Source of the DNA: Paraspadella gotoi | Lineage: Eukaryota > Chaetognatha | Length of the DNA: 64,000 bases | Reading direction: 5' to 3' | Assembly (NCBI GenBank): GCA_051294375.1 | Contig: CM119265.1 | Location: 24,549,605-24,613,604 of the forward strand | In this document: positions 35,911-53,868 of the stretch, piece after piece | Layout: every line of letters starts with the position of its first letter | Position numbering within the stretch: position 1 is the stretch's first letter | The notes under the pieces: generated by a model | The model's input: the letters and a program-made list of their open reading frames with translations, nothing else | Databases searched by the model: none | Told to the model about the DNA's origin: nothing | Program-made: the position numbers and the translations under genes

Positions 35911-37427
35911 GAGAGAGAGAGACTGATAGAAATATAGACAAAAATCACAGACAACAAACAGAGAAGGACAGAAAACCTGATCAATAGAAAGTCGAACACA
36001 GACAAAGCAAAGGTCATTCAAACAAAATGATAGACAGACGGAAATACAGACAGACCGACTATTGCACCCACTTGAAATCGACGCTGTCCCCGGCGAAATA
36101 CTTGGTCGCGCATTCGACGGTAAATTCCTGTCCGGGCGTTTTGATCGTCCCTTCGAAGAGACCGTCTCCTGTCAGGACGCCGTGCACGTACGAGGTTTCG
36201 TCGTCTGGAATTTGAAAAAAAAATGCGTACGTGATATGTTTCGAACTAAGTTTTGATTTTGAAATTTACATGGAAGTATTTTCAGGAACGATTCAATTAT
36301 TGAATCGAGGAAGTGAAGAAAAAGTCAGTAAAGTTTAACTCACCTTCCAAATATCCTTTGTAGGCACGGTGGGTGTCGTAAGAAAAAGGTCCCTCAGAAT
36401 TTTCAATGACGACGTCTGCGTAAAAAATACGAAAATTTGTATTTTTAACTTTTTTCGATAAAATTTTTATGTAAATCTTTTTTATAGATTTCAATTTCGC
36501 GAAAGAAATATCTTCTTTTTGGAGAATTTCTTCAAATCGCAATTCATTGTATTTTCAATAGATTTTTGTTTTTATTTGTGTGCTAGTGAAAACTAAATTT
36601 TTCACACATTCACAAAAGTCCCTGTACGTATCCGGCATTAACAACCAACTGACGATAGAACCGTAAACTTGCAAAAAAAAAAAAAAAAAAAAAAACTGTC
36701 TCTCTTTTTCAAAAGCGCCCGATTTCTTTTTTTAAATCTTTAATCTGGATTTTATCAAACTAATCGTTTCTAACTTTAAATCTTAACTCCAACCCTTAAC
36801 CTTAAACGCTCGTCCCTAACCTCAATGCCTAACGCTAATCATTAACATAAAGCCTAACTTAATCCCAAACCTTTTAACATAATCTTCAAATCTAAATTCC
36901 AAATTCAACGTAAAATGGGGCGTTTTGGGAAAATAAGACCAAAAACTGACCCGGGGCAAAAACGCTCCCGTCCCTCTGCAGACGAAGTTTGAAGATTCGA
37001 CTGTGAGACGCGAAGTTGAAGGAGACGAAGTCGGAGTTGAGGTCCCACGGCACCGAGGTGGGCGTGGCGAGGCTCGGCGCCGCGGGGGTCGGCAGAGTGG
37101 CGTTAGAGTGGCGCCCGGAAAACCGGGAAGCGGCGTGGTTCGACGGCGCCGAGTCGTGGAAGGCGCTTCGTGGATTTCGACTGGAAAGATGAACAATTTA
37201 TGTACATGTTTCTTAGGTGGTAGTATAAATTAGGCATGAAATAATATTAAATGTCCGTTACCTTGCGGCGGCGGCGGCGGCGGCGGCGGAGAAGGCGGCG
37301 CGACGAGCTCGCTGAGGCTGCTGTTGCGCATTTGAAGCATCTCGGAGGCGGTGATGCTGTTGTTGCACGTCTGCCGCATCGTAGTAAATGGGTTCGAAGT
37401 GACGTATAAAATCGTTGAGGATGAGAC
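27620..37427 (-). CDS. ADAM10: ADAM10/Kuzbanian-type metalloprotease-disintegrin gene (assembly-disrupted)
   Basis: ADAM10 is a membrane sheddase that cleaves substrates such as Notch. Minus-strand exons in order and phase: 37427-37262, 37180-36951, 36415-36344, 36204-36072, 35869-34608, 32159-31979, 31712-31634; then (beyond the catalytic exons) 30053-29953, 29723-29659, 29544-29358, 29036-28932, 28842-28735. They cover the prodomain ([32 protein letters not shown]), a basic RRRR site placed like the furin site, the start of the protease domain ([19 protein letters not shown]), the disintegrin domain ([17 protein letters not shown]) and Cys-rich regions. The two exons with the zinc-site region lie between 30193 and 31268 on the opposite strand. 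The signal-peptide exon was not found. A transmembrane/tail exon may start near 27735 (a VDASGPL-like reading) but is too noisy to define. Confidence 0.85.
27740..28720. repeat. Noisy tandem array, ~120-bp unit, 7-8 copies
   Basis: Each unit, read on the minus strand, has cttttcag followed by a GC-rich segment (ttggatctgtccggcc...), then AT-rich sequence (tttgttattgttattag, aaaaaattgagtg). Copies differ mainly by single-base insertions and deletions. The unit matches the intron after ADAM10 exon 28842-28735 plus the start of the next exon. It may be a genuine expansion or a gap-filling artefact. Confidence 0.75.
30078..30161. repeat. (TATC)n microsatellite
   Basis: Imperfect TATC/TAGT tetranucleotide run in an ADAM10 intron, 20-100 bases from the left edge of the inverted block. 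Confidence 0.9.
30193..30342 (+). pseudogene. ADAM10: ADAM10 zinc-site exon, inverted and frameshifted
   Basis: On the plus strand, after an atcag acceptor, the sequence reads [10 protein letters not shown], then after a one-base insertion [14 protein letters not shown], and after further indels MAHKM, GH and QHDPDN. These match the HExxHxxGxxHD zinc-binding exon of ADAM10 in order. The metal-site Glu codon reads AAG and the spacing is distorted, so no functional motif can be read as it stands. The donor (AAG/gtatct) is intact. It lies opposite to the rest of the gene. Confidence 0.7.
30760..30942 (+). pseudogene. ADAM10: ADAM10 metalloprotease C-terminal exon, inverted, copy 1
   Basis: After a ctacacag acceptor the plus strand encodes GGDNGNYIM, then with indels [12 protein letters not shown] and NSILEAKA, ending CFV before gtaaaa. 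Human ADAM10 has [16 protein letters not shown] and ends this segment CFV. Single-base insertions break the frame several times. Exon order relative to the preceding zinc-site exon is correct for a block simply turned around. Confidence 0.7.
31035..31059. other. 25-base N gap
   Basis: Exactly 25 N between two copies of the same ADAM10 exon. Confidence 1.
31085..31268 (+). pseudogene. ADAM10: ADAM10 metalloprotease C-terminal exon, inverted, copy 2
   Basis: A second copy of the 30.76-30.94 kb exon with different single-base indels, following a 25-N gap. It lacks the AG of the acceptor (acaccc instead of acacagcc) but reads FARATSG-type codons better in places. It is most likely the same exon read twice. 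Confidence 0.65.
31433..31472. repeat. (GATA)n microsatellite
   Basis: About ten GATA units near the right edge of the inverted block. It is the reverse complement class of the TATC array at the left edge, so the two arrays are in inverted orientation around the block. Confidence 0.9.
32160..34607. other. Large ADAM10 intron, AT-rich
   Basis: Intron between exons 35869-34608 and 32159-31979. It holds a complex repeat cluster (separate entry) and no further exon that I can support. Confidence 0.6.
32880..33900. repeat. Nested degenerate tandem and inverted repeats, AT-rich
   Basis: A motif gaacgttcttgaacgtt, followed by a tagtttcttatgaattagtt-like stretch and then gagtccatttaaacgttagt, recurs at about 32886, 32950, 33146 and 33636. 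A second motif, ttggtattaataaaa with actgtttttg, occurs at about 33555-33605 and 33840-33893 and in inverse orientation at 33455-33490, giving a foldback with arms of about 45 bases. A 34-base T run is at 33264-33297. Confidence 0.7.
34608..35869 (-). other. ADAM10: ADAM10 exon with long low-complexity prodomain insert
   Basis: This 1262-base exon starts [11 protein letters not shown], equivalent to the late prodomain of ADAM10, and ends in the protease domain start ([12 protein letters not shown] ... DIYSKI). Between them lie over 300 residues absent from vertebrate ADAM10. They comprise about four 10-residue repeats of the [10 protein letters not shown] type, a Lys/Arg-rich stretch, a His/Pro-rich stretch, a Ser run, a long Asp/Glu run, then Arg-rich [11 protein letters not shown] directly before [12 protein letters not shown]. 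That basic cluster sits where the furin site sits in the family. The frame stays open throughout. Confidence 0.75.
35875..35922. repeat. (GA)n abutting an ADAM10 splice acceptor
   Basis: On the sense (minus) strand this is a CT run ending four bases before the AG of the 35869-34608 exon, so it forms the polypyrimidine tract. Confidence 0.9.
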
Positions 37428-37439
37428 CTGAAGGAATGA

Positions 37440-37519
37440 AGGAGGGAACGAATGAACGAATGAACGAATGAACGAATGAACGAATAAACGAATGAACGAA
37501 TGAACGAATGAACGAATGA
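37440..37519. repeat. (AATGAACG)n octanucleotide array
   Basis: About ten copies of an eight-base unit directly upstream (in sense direction) of the first visible ADAM10 exon; one copy reads aataaacg. Confidence 0.95.
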
Positions 37520-38131
37520 AAAATTCCTGCATTTAAAGTAAATTTATTCAACTTTACTTGGTTTCTATTCAGGGACTCATCTGGGGTTTAATTAGCTTTT
37601 CTTGTTCGATGATGCAGGAAAAAAAGAATATAATTCGACCGTTAGACAATAATAATTTATGTTCTTGAGAAAATAATCTCACTATGAATATAAGTATATA
37701 AGTATATATAAGTATAATATCATACGGGCGGAAACGATCTTCTCATATATTCGTCTCGTTCTGAAATTAGATTTTTCTCTGAATCTCGCGAATGATGGAT
37801 AAAAGATTGATGAGGACAAGAGAATCCTTTTAGCCTAAAAATTAATGGGTTTCCATTTCTTTCTTTCTCTCTCGTCTGCCTCTTCTTTCGTTTGCTCTCA
37901 TCGTCTCTCGTTCCATCTCTCACTGCTCATCGTAATTTCCTTTCATCATTTAGTATTATTCGCGTTTGCTGGGTTTGTGTGTCTTTCATATCTTTTCAAT
38001 ATTTATTTTTCGCGTTTTGTCTTACACTTTCTAAATAATTAGTTATATCCTAGCTTAGCTTTTATATCATTCTTACCATTTAATTATTTATTTAATATTT
38101 CTGTTCTTCAACTAACTTCGATTTTGATAGC

Positions 38132-38231
38132 AAAGGCTGACGCTGAGCAAACGTTAAACAAAAATTCCGATGATGCTAATAATGCGAAAAAATGCGCTCA
38201 CTGGAACGCGGGGTGTAAGAAATCCCTTTAA
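38132..38231 (+). CDS. Possible terminal exon encoding a short Cys-pair C-terminus
   Basis: After a branch-point-like ctaac and a gatag acceptor, an open frame reads KADAEQTLNKNSDDANN, then KKCAHWNAGCKKSL and stop. Two Cys residues six apart are flanked on both sides by Lys-Lys, and an AATAAA hexamer follows at about 38324. This could be the end of a secreted-peptide precursor or of a small zinc-binding protein; no upstream exon was found. Support is limited to splice signal, polyadenylation hexamer and residue texture. Confidence 0.2.
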
Positions 38232-38693
38232 ACATTTTTATTTAGAAATGATCTTCTTTTTTTCTTTTTTTCTTTTTTTTTTCTTCTCGACCACTCATTT
38301 TGCTAATGACCTACTCGCCATTAAATAAAGAAGAAAGATTTATCATTGGCCAAAAGGAAAAAAGATTCATTTTTTTCACAGAATTTAAAAGATTTTGGGG
38401 AAACAGACCGGACCAGCTTGTGGCCACCTCAACACAACCAAGCCAAGCCACCTCCACCCGTACCAGAATCTCAAGCCGTCAACTCCATTTGATCTATTCT
38501 TTCCTAAAAAGACTTTTCGTTTTCCGAAATCCTGGATTTACGAAAATCCCCAACCTAAAGGAAGATCGGACGTTGATCTCTTTCGCATCACTTTCCTTTC
38601 CCCTTTTATCTCTCTCCGTTTGTGATTACTGCACTTCTTTTCTTCCATTGGTTTCCTTTTCTTTTTATTCTTCCTTTTCCTTCCTTTAATTTC

Positions 38694-38774
38694 CTTTCCT
38701 TTCCTTTCCTTTCCTTTCCTTTCCTTTCCTTTCCTTTCCTTTCCTTTCCTTTCCTTTCCTTTCCTTTCCTTTCC
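38694..38774. repeat. (TTTCC)n array
   Basis: About sixteen pentanucleotide units, near perfect. Confidence 0.95.
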
Positions 38775-41306
38775 TTTTCTTTCTTTTACTTATTCATCTA
38801 ATCCTTCTTTGCATTCCTTTTTATTCTATTTTCTAATGCGTTTTCATTCTTTCCTTCTTTTCTCCTTTCCTCCTTTTCTTTTCTTCTTTCATTCCTCCGT
38901 ATCTCCCTCCTTCCCTTTTCTCCCCGGATCAATTCTCCACCCGATCCTCATGACTTCAGCAGTTTTTATCCTTTCCTCTTTTATTTACACTATTTTTTTC
39001 TTTTTTCTTTTTTTTTCGTCTCCTCCCCGACCTTCTTTCACACCTCCTCCCTTCTAAGCTTCACCCTGAATCATACTTTCTTATATTTTTTTCTCTTCCT
39101 TTTTCACGGAATCAGGGTGAATGTGTGAATTTATTTTAAGTCACTTTTTCTTGTGTAGCTATATAATTTCTTTTTTCTTTCCGTCATAATATATGTGTTT
39201 TACAACAATTAGTTGAAACCGTACATTCAAAAGGGCATACAGCATTACATATAAACACCAAAATTGTACAATTTAACAAAATATAAATATTTAAATTAAC
39301 AGAGAGAAAAAAAAGAAATTAACTATAAGCTGACAAGATTTTTTAAATATTGTTTCTTGATTAAAAGTTTATAGATCTCCAGTACAAGCACAAATTTTGT
39401 AGATATCATTAAATCCAAATGAATAACCTTAATATCTTATATATCTTATGAATTACCTTATTGCTATCTATGCTATTACTCTATAACCGGTTTTTTTTGT
39501 TTTGTTTTGTTTTGTTTCTGTTTTGTTTTGTTTTTTTGCTATCCTAATCCCTTTTTCTTCTTCCTCTTCCTCCGACCCCGAGTTTCTTTGTCTCGCCTTT
39601 TTCTTTCTTTTCCTTTTCCATTCCTTTTTTTTTCTTCTTTTTTCTTTCTTTTCCTTTTCCATCCTTTTTTTTCTTCCTTTTTCTTTCTTTTCATTTTCCA
39701 TCCTTTTTTTTCTTCCTTTTTCATTCTATTTTAAGCTTAGTTTTCTTTTTTTTCTCAAAAGCGTCAAAGATGCGTAATTTTTACGTCGACCACGATTTTG
39801 TCTGGACGAACTTTTTCAGAGAAGAGATGAGCTTTTGAAACTAATAAGCCTTTGACTTCCTTTGTATAAGTCTTTCCTTTACTCTTAAAATAAATTTTTC
39901 TACTAAAAATCGTTGTTTGTAAACAAAATACAAAAATTTTATTCTCTCAAACTAATATTAGTTTATAAAATTTATTTAGGTTCTCATGTAAAAAGTTATA
40001 TACTGACTAAAAAGGCAAGTCGTGGCATTTTGAAAGTCTCCAAACACCCATACATTTTTGACGACGTCAAATATTTTATTCTTAAAAATTAGACGACGAC
40101 GACGACAACAACAGCGACGACGACAGCGAATCATTTTTTATAATTCGGGTCGAATCATCGAATTCTGAGTCGGCGAAGATAAAAAAAAATGTCGAGGCGG
40201 CATCTAAAACTTTTACCGACAACGACTTTTTTTCTAAGATCCCTTCCTCTTCCTCCTCCTACTCCTCCTCCTCCTCCTCCTCCTCCTCCCTCTTTATTTT
40301 CTCCTTTTTCCTCAAAATTGTTCCACTTAACCACGGATATTCACCCGCGCTTCCACAAAGAAAAACCAAAATATATATACATATATCGCCCTCACTTTAT
40401 CTCTCCCTTTTTTTTCCTTACCTTTTTTTTTCCCTCATTTTTAAACCGTTAACTCCGGCCAAGCATCGCCAAGCAATCTTAACCAAGCATCTCCGAGCGT
40501 TTCCAAGCTTATGCCCTCTTTTGGCTCTTTTAAGTTTTCATCGTCGTCGTCATGACAACGCAATCGGGAATCAACGTAAACAATAAACAATAATCTTCAT
40601 TATTCCGTCGTAGCTCATCGCATCAAACTTCATCGACACTCGTTGCCTTACCAACTTTAGACTCACCCATCTCATCTCTAAACTTTCGCCGCGACTCACC
40701 TCTGACCCCTTTTCGATCTCACCCTTCAACTATCCCGAAATGCATGACCCTTTTTTTAAGTTTTACGAAAAATTTCCCTTTTTTTTGACGTTTTGAGTTA
40801 AAACTCGTAAAACCGAGAGTGAAAAGCGACGTTTGACGAAGTCGGACGTCGGACGACGCGACCAGTCGCGACCTCTATTTACCTCGAGAGGTCATTGTCA
40901 CTCTTTATGGGTTGAACACTCTCCAATCTCACTTCTCTCCCCCTCTCTCCCCCCTCCCCATTCTTTACTCGCCTTTTACTTCGCCTGATATAATCTCTCT
41001 TCCGCCTCATCTTTCTACTCGCGCGCTCTTTCGGCCGAATTCGAGAATCAAACTTTTGAAAAAACAAAAGTGCACAACGCGAAAGTTATGTACCGTCTCT
41101 CCCTCCCGCTTAAGACCAAGACGAAAACAAAATAATTTGTTAATATATAACAACTCGGATTCATTTTGAAAACGAACTTACTTTGGATACTTTGGATACG
41201 AAATAGTCAGTGTTGAAGGAATGTTATGTTTGCATAAAACTGAAAAAATACGTCGAAGGTAACACATTATTAACCGTTTTAATAGTATGATTTAATTTGA
41301 CATAAT

Positions 41307-41407
<101 letters not shown>

Positions 41408-42053
41408 AATCATTCTGGGCAGGGTGTTCTTTGAAAAATTACATAAAAATCAGGAAATACTATTATCACCGACGAAAATAGCAAAATGGACCCCAAAAAG
41501 GATTTTTTTCACCAGAAAGACAACCGTGGTTTCGGCTTGGAAATTCTAAAAAACCAAATGCTATCAGTGCCTACGATATTGTGACGTCCGTGAAATAAGC
41601 CAGTAGTTTTTGTGGCATGTACTCATACGACGAAAGATTATTAAAGTAACCCCGGTAAATAAAGTATGAACGTCTTATTGAATATTTTTTGTTTAACAAT
41701 CTAATATTTATATTTAATATCAAAATCCAACAGAATCTCATAGGAACATTCGGTTTGCCTTCTCTTCGTAACTTCTCGCCTGAACTTGAAACTCGAATAT
41801 ATAGAGCGACATTCGTCCCGTTTTGAATCATCATACATTTTTTTTCTGATCGAACATATAATACTATACAGTATACATAGTACAATTTACAATATTACAA
41901 ACACTATTATTTACATTTGGTGGTTGGTGTCCACCAAGAGACGCGCCTTCATTGCACGCATTGTTGCGAGGCAGGAAAATAAAAACTGTTTCTATCACTT
42001 TTTCTCTAAAAAAAACTGGGAAATCTCTATCACCGAATCTGTGATAAAGAAAA

Positions 42054-45847
<3,794 letters not shown>

Positions 45848-46404
45848 AGGATCGTCTCTCAACTGGGGAAAAGAAGATGGGAGGATCCAAGCGCCGCTCA
45901 CAGTTATTTATTTATCGATATTATTATTATTATTATCATAAATATTATTTATTTTAATCGTTAATGGCCTCCCTAATGTTAAGCCGATCCGAATTCCTTA
46001 ATCAGCACCTAACAAAAAAAAAACATAATTAATCATTTTGATTTTCTTTTATTTTATTTTAATTATTTTTTTTTATGGGGGAGTGGGGCTAAATCATCAC
46101 TTTATAAAAAGCTACTCGCTCAAGGACATTTAAGAAATAATCATTTTATTTTTAGTTAAATTTTTTTATAAATTCTGTTTACAATATGTCCAAGTTACAT
46201 CCTAACGAATGCCTGTGTTTGTTGCATATAGATTTTAAACCCGCTTGAATATTATCTTTCACACGATCCTTGCAAAAACCCATGAGGCAAATTGAGAGAT
46301 TAGTTTTACGAAAAAAAAATAAGTTGGAAAAACAAACAAAAACAAAACAGCAAAACAAAAACGGAACACATTGATGGTTAGTTTAAAAATCCCACCAGTT
46401 GAAG
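45848..46404. other. 3' flank of the claudin-like gene
   Basis: AT-rich; ATT run at 45918-45957. No gene seen. Confidence 0.5.
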
Positions 46405-48307
46405 CTGAGTAAACTTACCAGACCAGCATGAAAAAGTTGAGAGTATTTCAGGATTTCGTACGGAATGATCCAGACGTAAAAAAAAAATGACAAACACAAA
46501 CAGGAAAACAAAATGAAGACAAAAAAGAGTGAGAGGAATTAAAAAAAAGGAGAAAAAAAGAAGAAAATATTGAGAGAAATAATGGCCGAATTATTGCAAG
46601 TAAGAGAGTGTAGACTGCTTTTCCTTCAAAATCGAAGACACACAAAATAAGGTTAGAAGAGTCTCTCTCTTACTCTCACGATTTGTGAAGCCCTAGTCTT
46701 CTGTGAAAACGAAAGTTGAAAAAAAAGAAAGAAGAAAAAGTGAAAACAAACAGTCGAGGACTGAAGAAGATAAAAGACTCGATCACTGTGCTAGGATTTT
46801 CAGACCGAGAAGATCACTGTGACACCGTCGAGAAAAAAAAAGAAAAAACGGTGAAGTGATAAGAGACCGTTGGAGAGGAAAAGGAAAAAAAAACGGTCGA
46901 ACGATGTGAAAATTTGATACCGTCATTCAAAAACAATAGAAGGGGATAAAGAAAGAATTTCCCCTTTAAAAAAATCCCAATTACCAAAAAAAAAATATGA
47001 GAAGTTGATTATTGCATCATCGAACATTTATTCACGAAATTGAAGAAAAAAAACAAGAAAAAAAGAACAACTTATTATGACAAGGTGACAAGGTGACAAG
47101 GTGACAAGGTGACACCCCTTTTTTTGCTAACTGGAAGACCATGGGTTTGTTCGGGTTCTATTCACAGAACCCTAAATTGCATCACAGAATCCGTGATCGC
47201 ATCGCCGAGTTTGGTTTTGGTCTTGATGCGCTCAGAAACACAGAGTTCTCATTAAATTGGTGCAGACCTGGAAACCACCAGTTTTTTTGGGTAATGAAAT
47301 TTTCGTTGTTTCGTTTTTTTTTATTATTATTATTATCATTATTATTATTATTATTTTTACTTTTCTAAAATAAGAAAACAAATATTTCCGTTCTTCTTTT
47401 TCTTTAAACATTAAAAAAAACAAACTATAAATTGAAAAAGGAGACGTTAATTAGAAAATTAATAATTAATTGTAATTTTAAACAAAAAAAAAATCTCGAC
47501 TTAGACCTCACAGCTTTTGCAGGAACTCGGCTTGCCCGCTTTCGACTGCTGCTGTTATTATCAGGTCTCGCGCACACTTGTATGCCAACTCAAAACTTGT
47601 ATGCCAACTCAAAACAGAATAATCTATTCATCGCGTTCATTACGAAATTCTCATTGACTATGGCAAAACAATAAAAAGTTTTAAAAAAACTCAAAATTTT
47701 TAAGCGAAAAAAAAAATTTTACGTCAAAATGTCAAAAAAAATTGAAACTTTCTTTTACGAAAATAATTAGTTATTATATGATTTGCAAGAATTCGGATCG
47801 GCCGACACTTTAACGATTTTTAAAAACAAAGCACATTATTATTATTATCATTATGGTTATCATTATTTTTTCGCTTTTTTTACTTTTAGTTCCATCGTTT
47901 ATCGTTAAATGGGAAGAGAGAATGGTCGCTCGTATTTAAAAAGAAACGAACGTCCTTTTGTTTCGTATTTTGTAAACAAAACAAAAGGGAAAAGAATATT
48001 GTTTTTTTTTCACCGTCTTTCTCCGCCGAGAGACGGCAGACCAAAAATAATTAGTCTTCCAAATTTTGTTTTCCATTTTTAATTCTCTGCGTTCGTCGAA
48101 AGAAAATGGATTCGAAATTGAGAATTAAAATAATTGAAATTATATTATTAAAATCGACGAGCGATTTAGAAACATCCGGCGGTTCGCACCCTGTCTCGGC
48201 GCCGTTTCAAAACAAAAAAAAATAAAAGGTGAACCGATTTATTATTTATTTCTCGTTTCTCCGGTGTCAACCAAGAGAGTCAGTGCTGAATACCGTGTCG
48301 GATTAAA

Positions 48308-48444
48308 TCCGGTTTTCTCACCGATCCGGGCCGGAAAATCCAGTTTTCTCGCCAAACTCTAGCGGAAGATTGGGTTTTCTCGCCGATCCGCGCCGGAAAA
48401 TCGAGTTTTCTCGCCGTTGAACGCCGGATATGTATTGAAAAATG
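48308..48444. repeat. Short GC-rich repeat: GTTTTCTCRCCG / CCGGAAAATC
   Basis: ggttttctcaccgatccg, ccggaaaatccagttttctc, gggttttctcgccgatccg and ccggaaaatcgagttttctc recur within 140 bases, with gaaaatc/gattttc inverted halves. It is also present in the second copy near 60.95 kb. Confidence 0.7.
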
Positions 48445-49653
48445 AAAGTTCCGGTTTTCTCAATGAAGCTACATAATCTTTCCGTTTTCCAATTAAAATC
48501 AGAATCCAATTTTCTCGAGATGGACTGTGACCTTAACTTTTTCTTCGTTTGCTGACAAAAACATTTTTTTAATGAAAAGAAATATTTATAACTGTACCAA
48601 CTGTGCAACAATCTTAAATTCTGGAAGGTTCGGTTTGAGAAATGCCCGGAGAAAAATCAAGGAAAACTTTGCCTCTTTCTGGCTTTTGCGGCTTTTTCGC
48701 CTCTCGTCCCCCTTTTAAGGGGACTCCTATCGCCAATTAAAAAACAAAAAACGAAACAAACAAAAGCAGCCTCCGCTGAGAACTATTGCCAAAAGAAAAG
48801 CAAATTTCTATCGCTAAAAATATTTCTTTATCGCAGAAAGGGAATTCTAAAAACTATCTCTTTTTTCCTTATATCTTTTAGCCTGTGACTTTTTGCTAGC
48901 TTGTTTCCGATAATGGTATCCAATATTTTTAAATGAGGGGAACATTGGGTTGAAATTCTAGGAGAAACGCTTTTTTTTTTTCCGGAAAGGAAAACGAAAC
49001 AAAACCGACGAAAAACAACCAAAACAATTCCAACGATCAAAGGCGATAAGTTGCCCGCATCCAAAGCCAAGAACAGAGTACGAGAAATTCCTCTCATTTT
49101 CTATAGACTTTTTTTGAAAAATAAAAACAAATGCATTTTTCCTGAGCTTATTAAACGATAAAACAAAAGCCCCTTTTTTTTTTCTAGCTTTTTAACAATT
49201 TTTAAAAAGAACCGAGATTTCGCGGATCGGTTTTAGCCTCTGGATGATTGTCCCGTAGTCTCTCTCCACGCTCTCTTCACGCCGCATGAACCTTCCATTT
49301 TCAGTTGACTTTCTCAATTCTTTGGTTTTAAAGTTTTGGTTTTCCACGATTTTTCGTTTGTTTAACGATCGATATATACCAACAAACTAAACGCCAAGAA
49401 ATATATATTTACTAGCATTTAATGGGGTGCATGATCGTTTAGCAATTTTACCTGTTTTTTTTTTCTTTCTTTTTTTAAATACGCCATATGCTCACCCCAT
49501 TGTCATTAATAAGGGTTAGTAGTAATCTAATCAGAAATTACAACTTGTCAGAATACGAAGCGTTGAATTTATTTTTCAGGCAAAGAGTTAGGGTTTTGAA
49601 CCTTTCTAAAGCTAGTATTGTTGTTGAGAAGGCTTTATAGCCAATTCCCGACT

Positions 49654-49760
<107 letters not shown>

Positions 49761-50445
49761 GCGGAGTTTTGTTGCAATATTCCAACTTGGACCAAACTCA
49801 GAAGCAATTCTGTATTAGTATAAATACGGTTTCATCGGTAAGATTACAATAATCGACGAGAGAGATTTTTTCTTACATTTTTTTTTTTTAAAGAATTGTT
49901 AAAATTTAGAATTTTAGTACTATGAGTTAATTTTTTAAAAATAATAATCTCAGTAATTATGTAACGTTACGGATTAAACTCGTCGGGTTGGAGCAGCACC
50001 AGTCTTCCGAGTTCAACGGAAGAACTCAAATCAAACAAATGCACATCGTTTTTGGAATTCCTTTTTTAGTTGAGAAGCCTAACACATACATGATTATTAT
50101 CAATATTTATGCCTTATTGTAAAGAAATGATGAACTTATTTTAAACTTTGCCTAAATCTCTAAACTCAACGAAGCTGAAAGGATTAATACAAAAGAAAAA
50201 GAGAAAAAAAATATGAATATATAGGAAATAAAAAGCTGAAATCATTTTCCTTTTTGATTCCGACTCCAAATTTTAATTAATGAGAGCTTCCAGTCAAACG
50301 GTCTCAACTGAAGGTATAACTTTGCAATGCCTGCGAAATAAGCTAAGAATAAAATCACAAAACAATTTGAACTCGCTTTCAGCATAGGCACTACCATCTA
50401 TTACTAAATTGCGAAATCAAGTTGGCAGACAAAGAACGCAAATAA

Positions 50446-50454
50446 TGAGAGAGA

Positions 50455-50542
<88 letters not shown>
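50446..50542. repeat. (GA)n microsatellite
   Basis: Uninterrupted GA run; noisier counterpart at 63077-63170. Confidence 0.95.
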
Positions 50543-50546
<4 letters not shown>

Positions 50547-50805
50547 GTTCCTCTCATTCCAAACCATTTCCATGCAAATCTTCACAAGTGAAGCGAACTT
50601 AAGGGATATTCCTTTCTCCTTTTGTGTTCGTTTCATTTCTTTTCTTTTTCAGTTTTTTTTCTTTTTTTCTTTTTTTCTTTTTTTATTTTTATTCCGACAA
50701 AAGAAAAGGTTGCGAAATAAGAAAAAGAAATAGAAAGAAAGAAAAAAAAATAAAGTAGGATGAAGCCTAATCATTGCTATTACATACCTTCCCAGGTAAT
50801 AAAGA

Positions 50806-50821
50806 AAGAATGAAAGAATGA

Positions 50822-50885
<64 letters not shown>

Positions 50886-50886
50886 A
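50806..50886. repeat. (GAAA)n microsatellite
   Basis: GAAA tetranucleotide run; counterpart at about 63430-63507 is interrupted. Confidence 0.95.
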
Positions 50887-51385
50887 GTTAAAGAGACAGA
50901 AAATCTGGAAAAGTCTTAGGCCTAGTCTAACAAGGTAGAAATAAGAAAAAAAAATTGTTAAAAAATGAAAAGAAAAGTCACTTTCTTTGAAGTAAACGTC
51001 AGCCTAGTAAGTATATTAACCACAATATTTGTAAGTATAATCAATACAAGTAATATAACTAGTACAAAGTTAATGAAAGAATGGATAACTTTATTTGGTG
51101 TTCACAAATTTCAATTCAGGTCCTAGTATTTTGATGCCCGTGCTGAGTAAAATATAGTATAGTAAAACTGAAGAATGGTCCTTTTAAACAAGTGAAACAT
51201 TCTTTGAAATATTATATACAACTTTATTGATAAGGGAGTTAATTTATAAACAAGATTGTGAGAGAGTCTTGATTGAAAGCCAATTTCATAAAGTTTTAAA
51301 CTAAAAGAAAAGTTAAAAGTGGTTGCTGGTAAAGAACCGGCGTTTATTACGACCCTTAACAACCGGAAAACGAAAAATTTCCTTT

Positions 51386-53628
<2,243 letters not shown>

Positions 53629-53796
53629 AACTTTCTAAACTGTTCACACTTTTTCAAAAGAAAAAAAATTTCACGCGAACTGAATTTAAACTCGGAAATG
53701 TGGACTGTGTGGAAATAACCAGATTATGTTTTTCTTTTGTTTTTGCTCCATCTCATTTTTTTTTTTTTAAGGCATTATGTTATTATCTAGTAGTAC

Positions 53797-53868
<72 letters not shown>

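Noticed and set aside
38300-38689. Plus-strand open frames with protein-like segments (for example FFPKKTFRFPKSWIYEN)
   Set aside because: No acceptor with a pyrimidine tract, no agreement between frames and no homologue recognised; left out as unsupported.
39468-39777. Lys/Glu- or Phe/Ser-rich open frames
   Set aside because: They arise from T/C-rich low-complexity DNA with no splice signals or start context.
40870-40960. Candidate ADAM10 first exon (ATG ACC TCT CGA G / gtaaat) that matches the phase of 37427
   Set aside because: It would give only five residues with no signal peptide, and an in-frame stop lies just upstream; phase match alone is a one-in-three chance.
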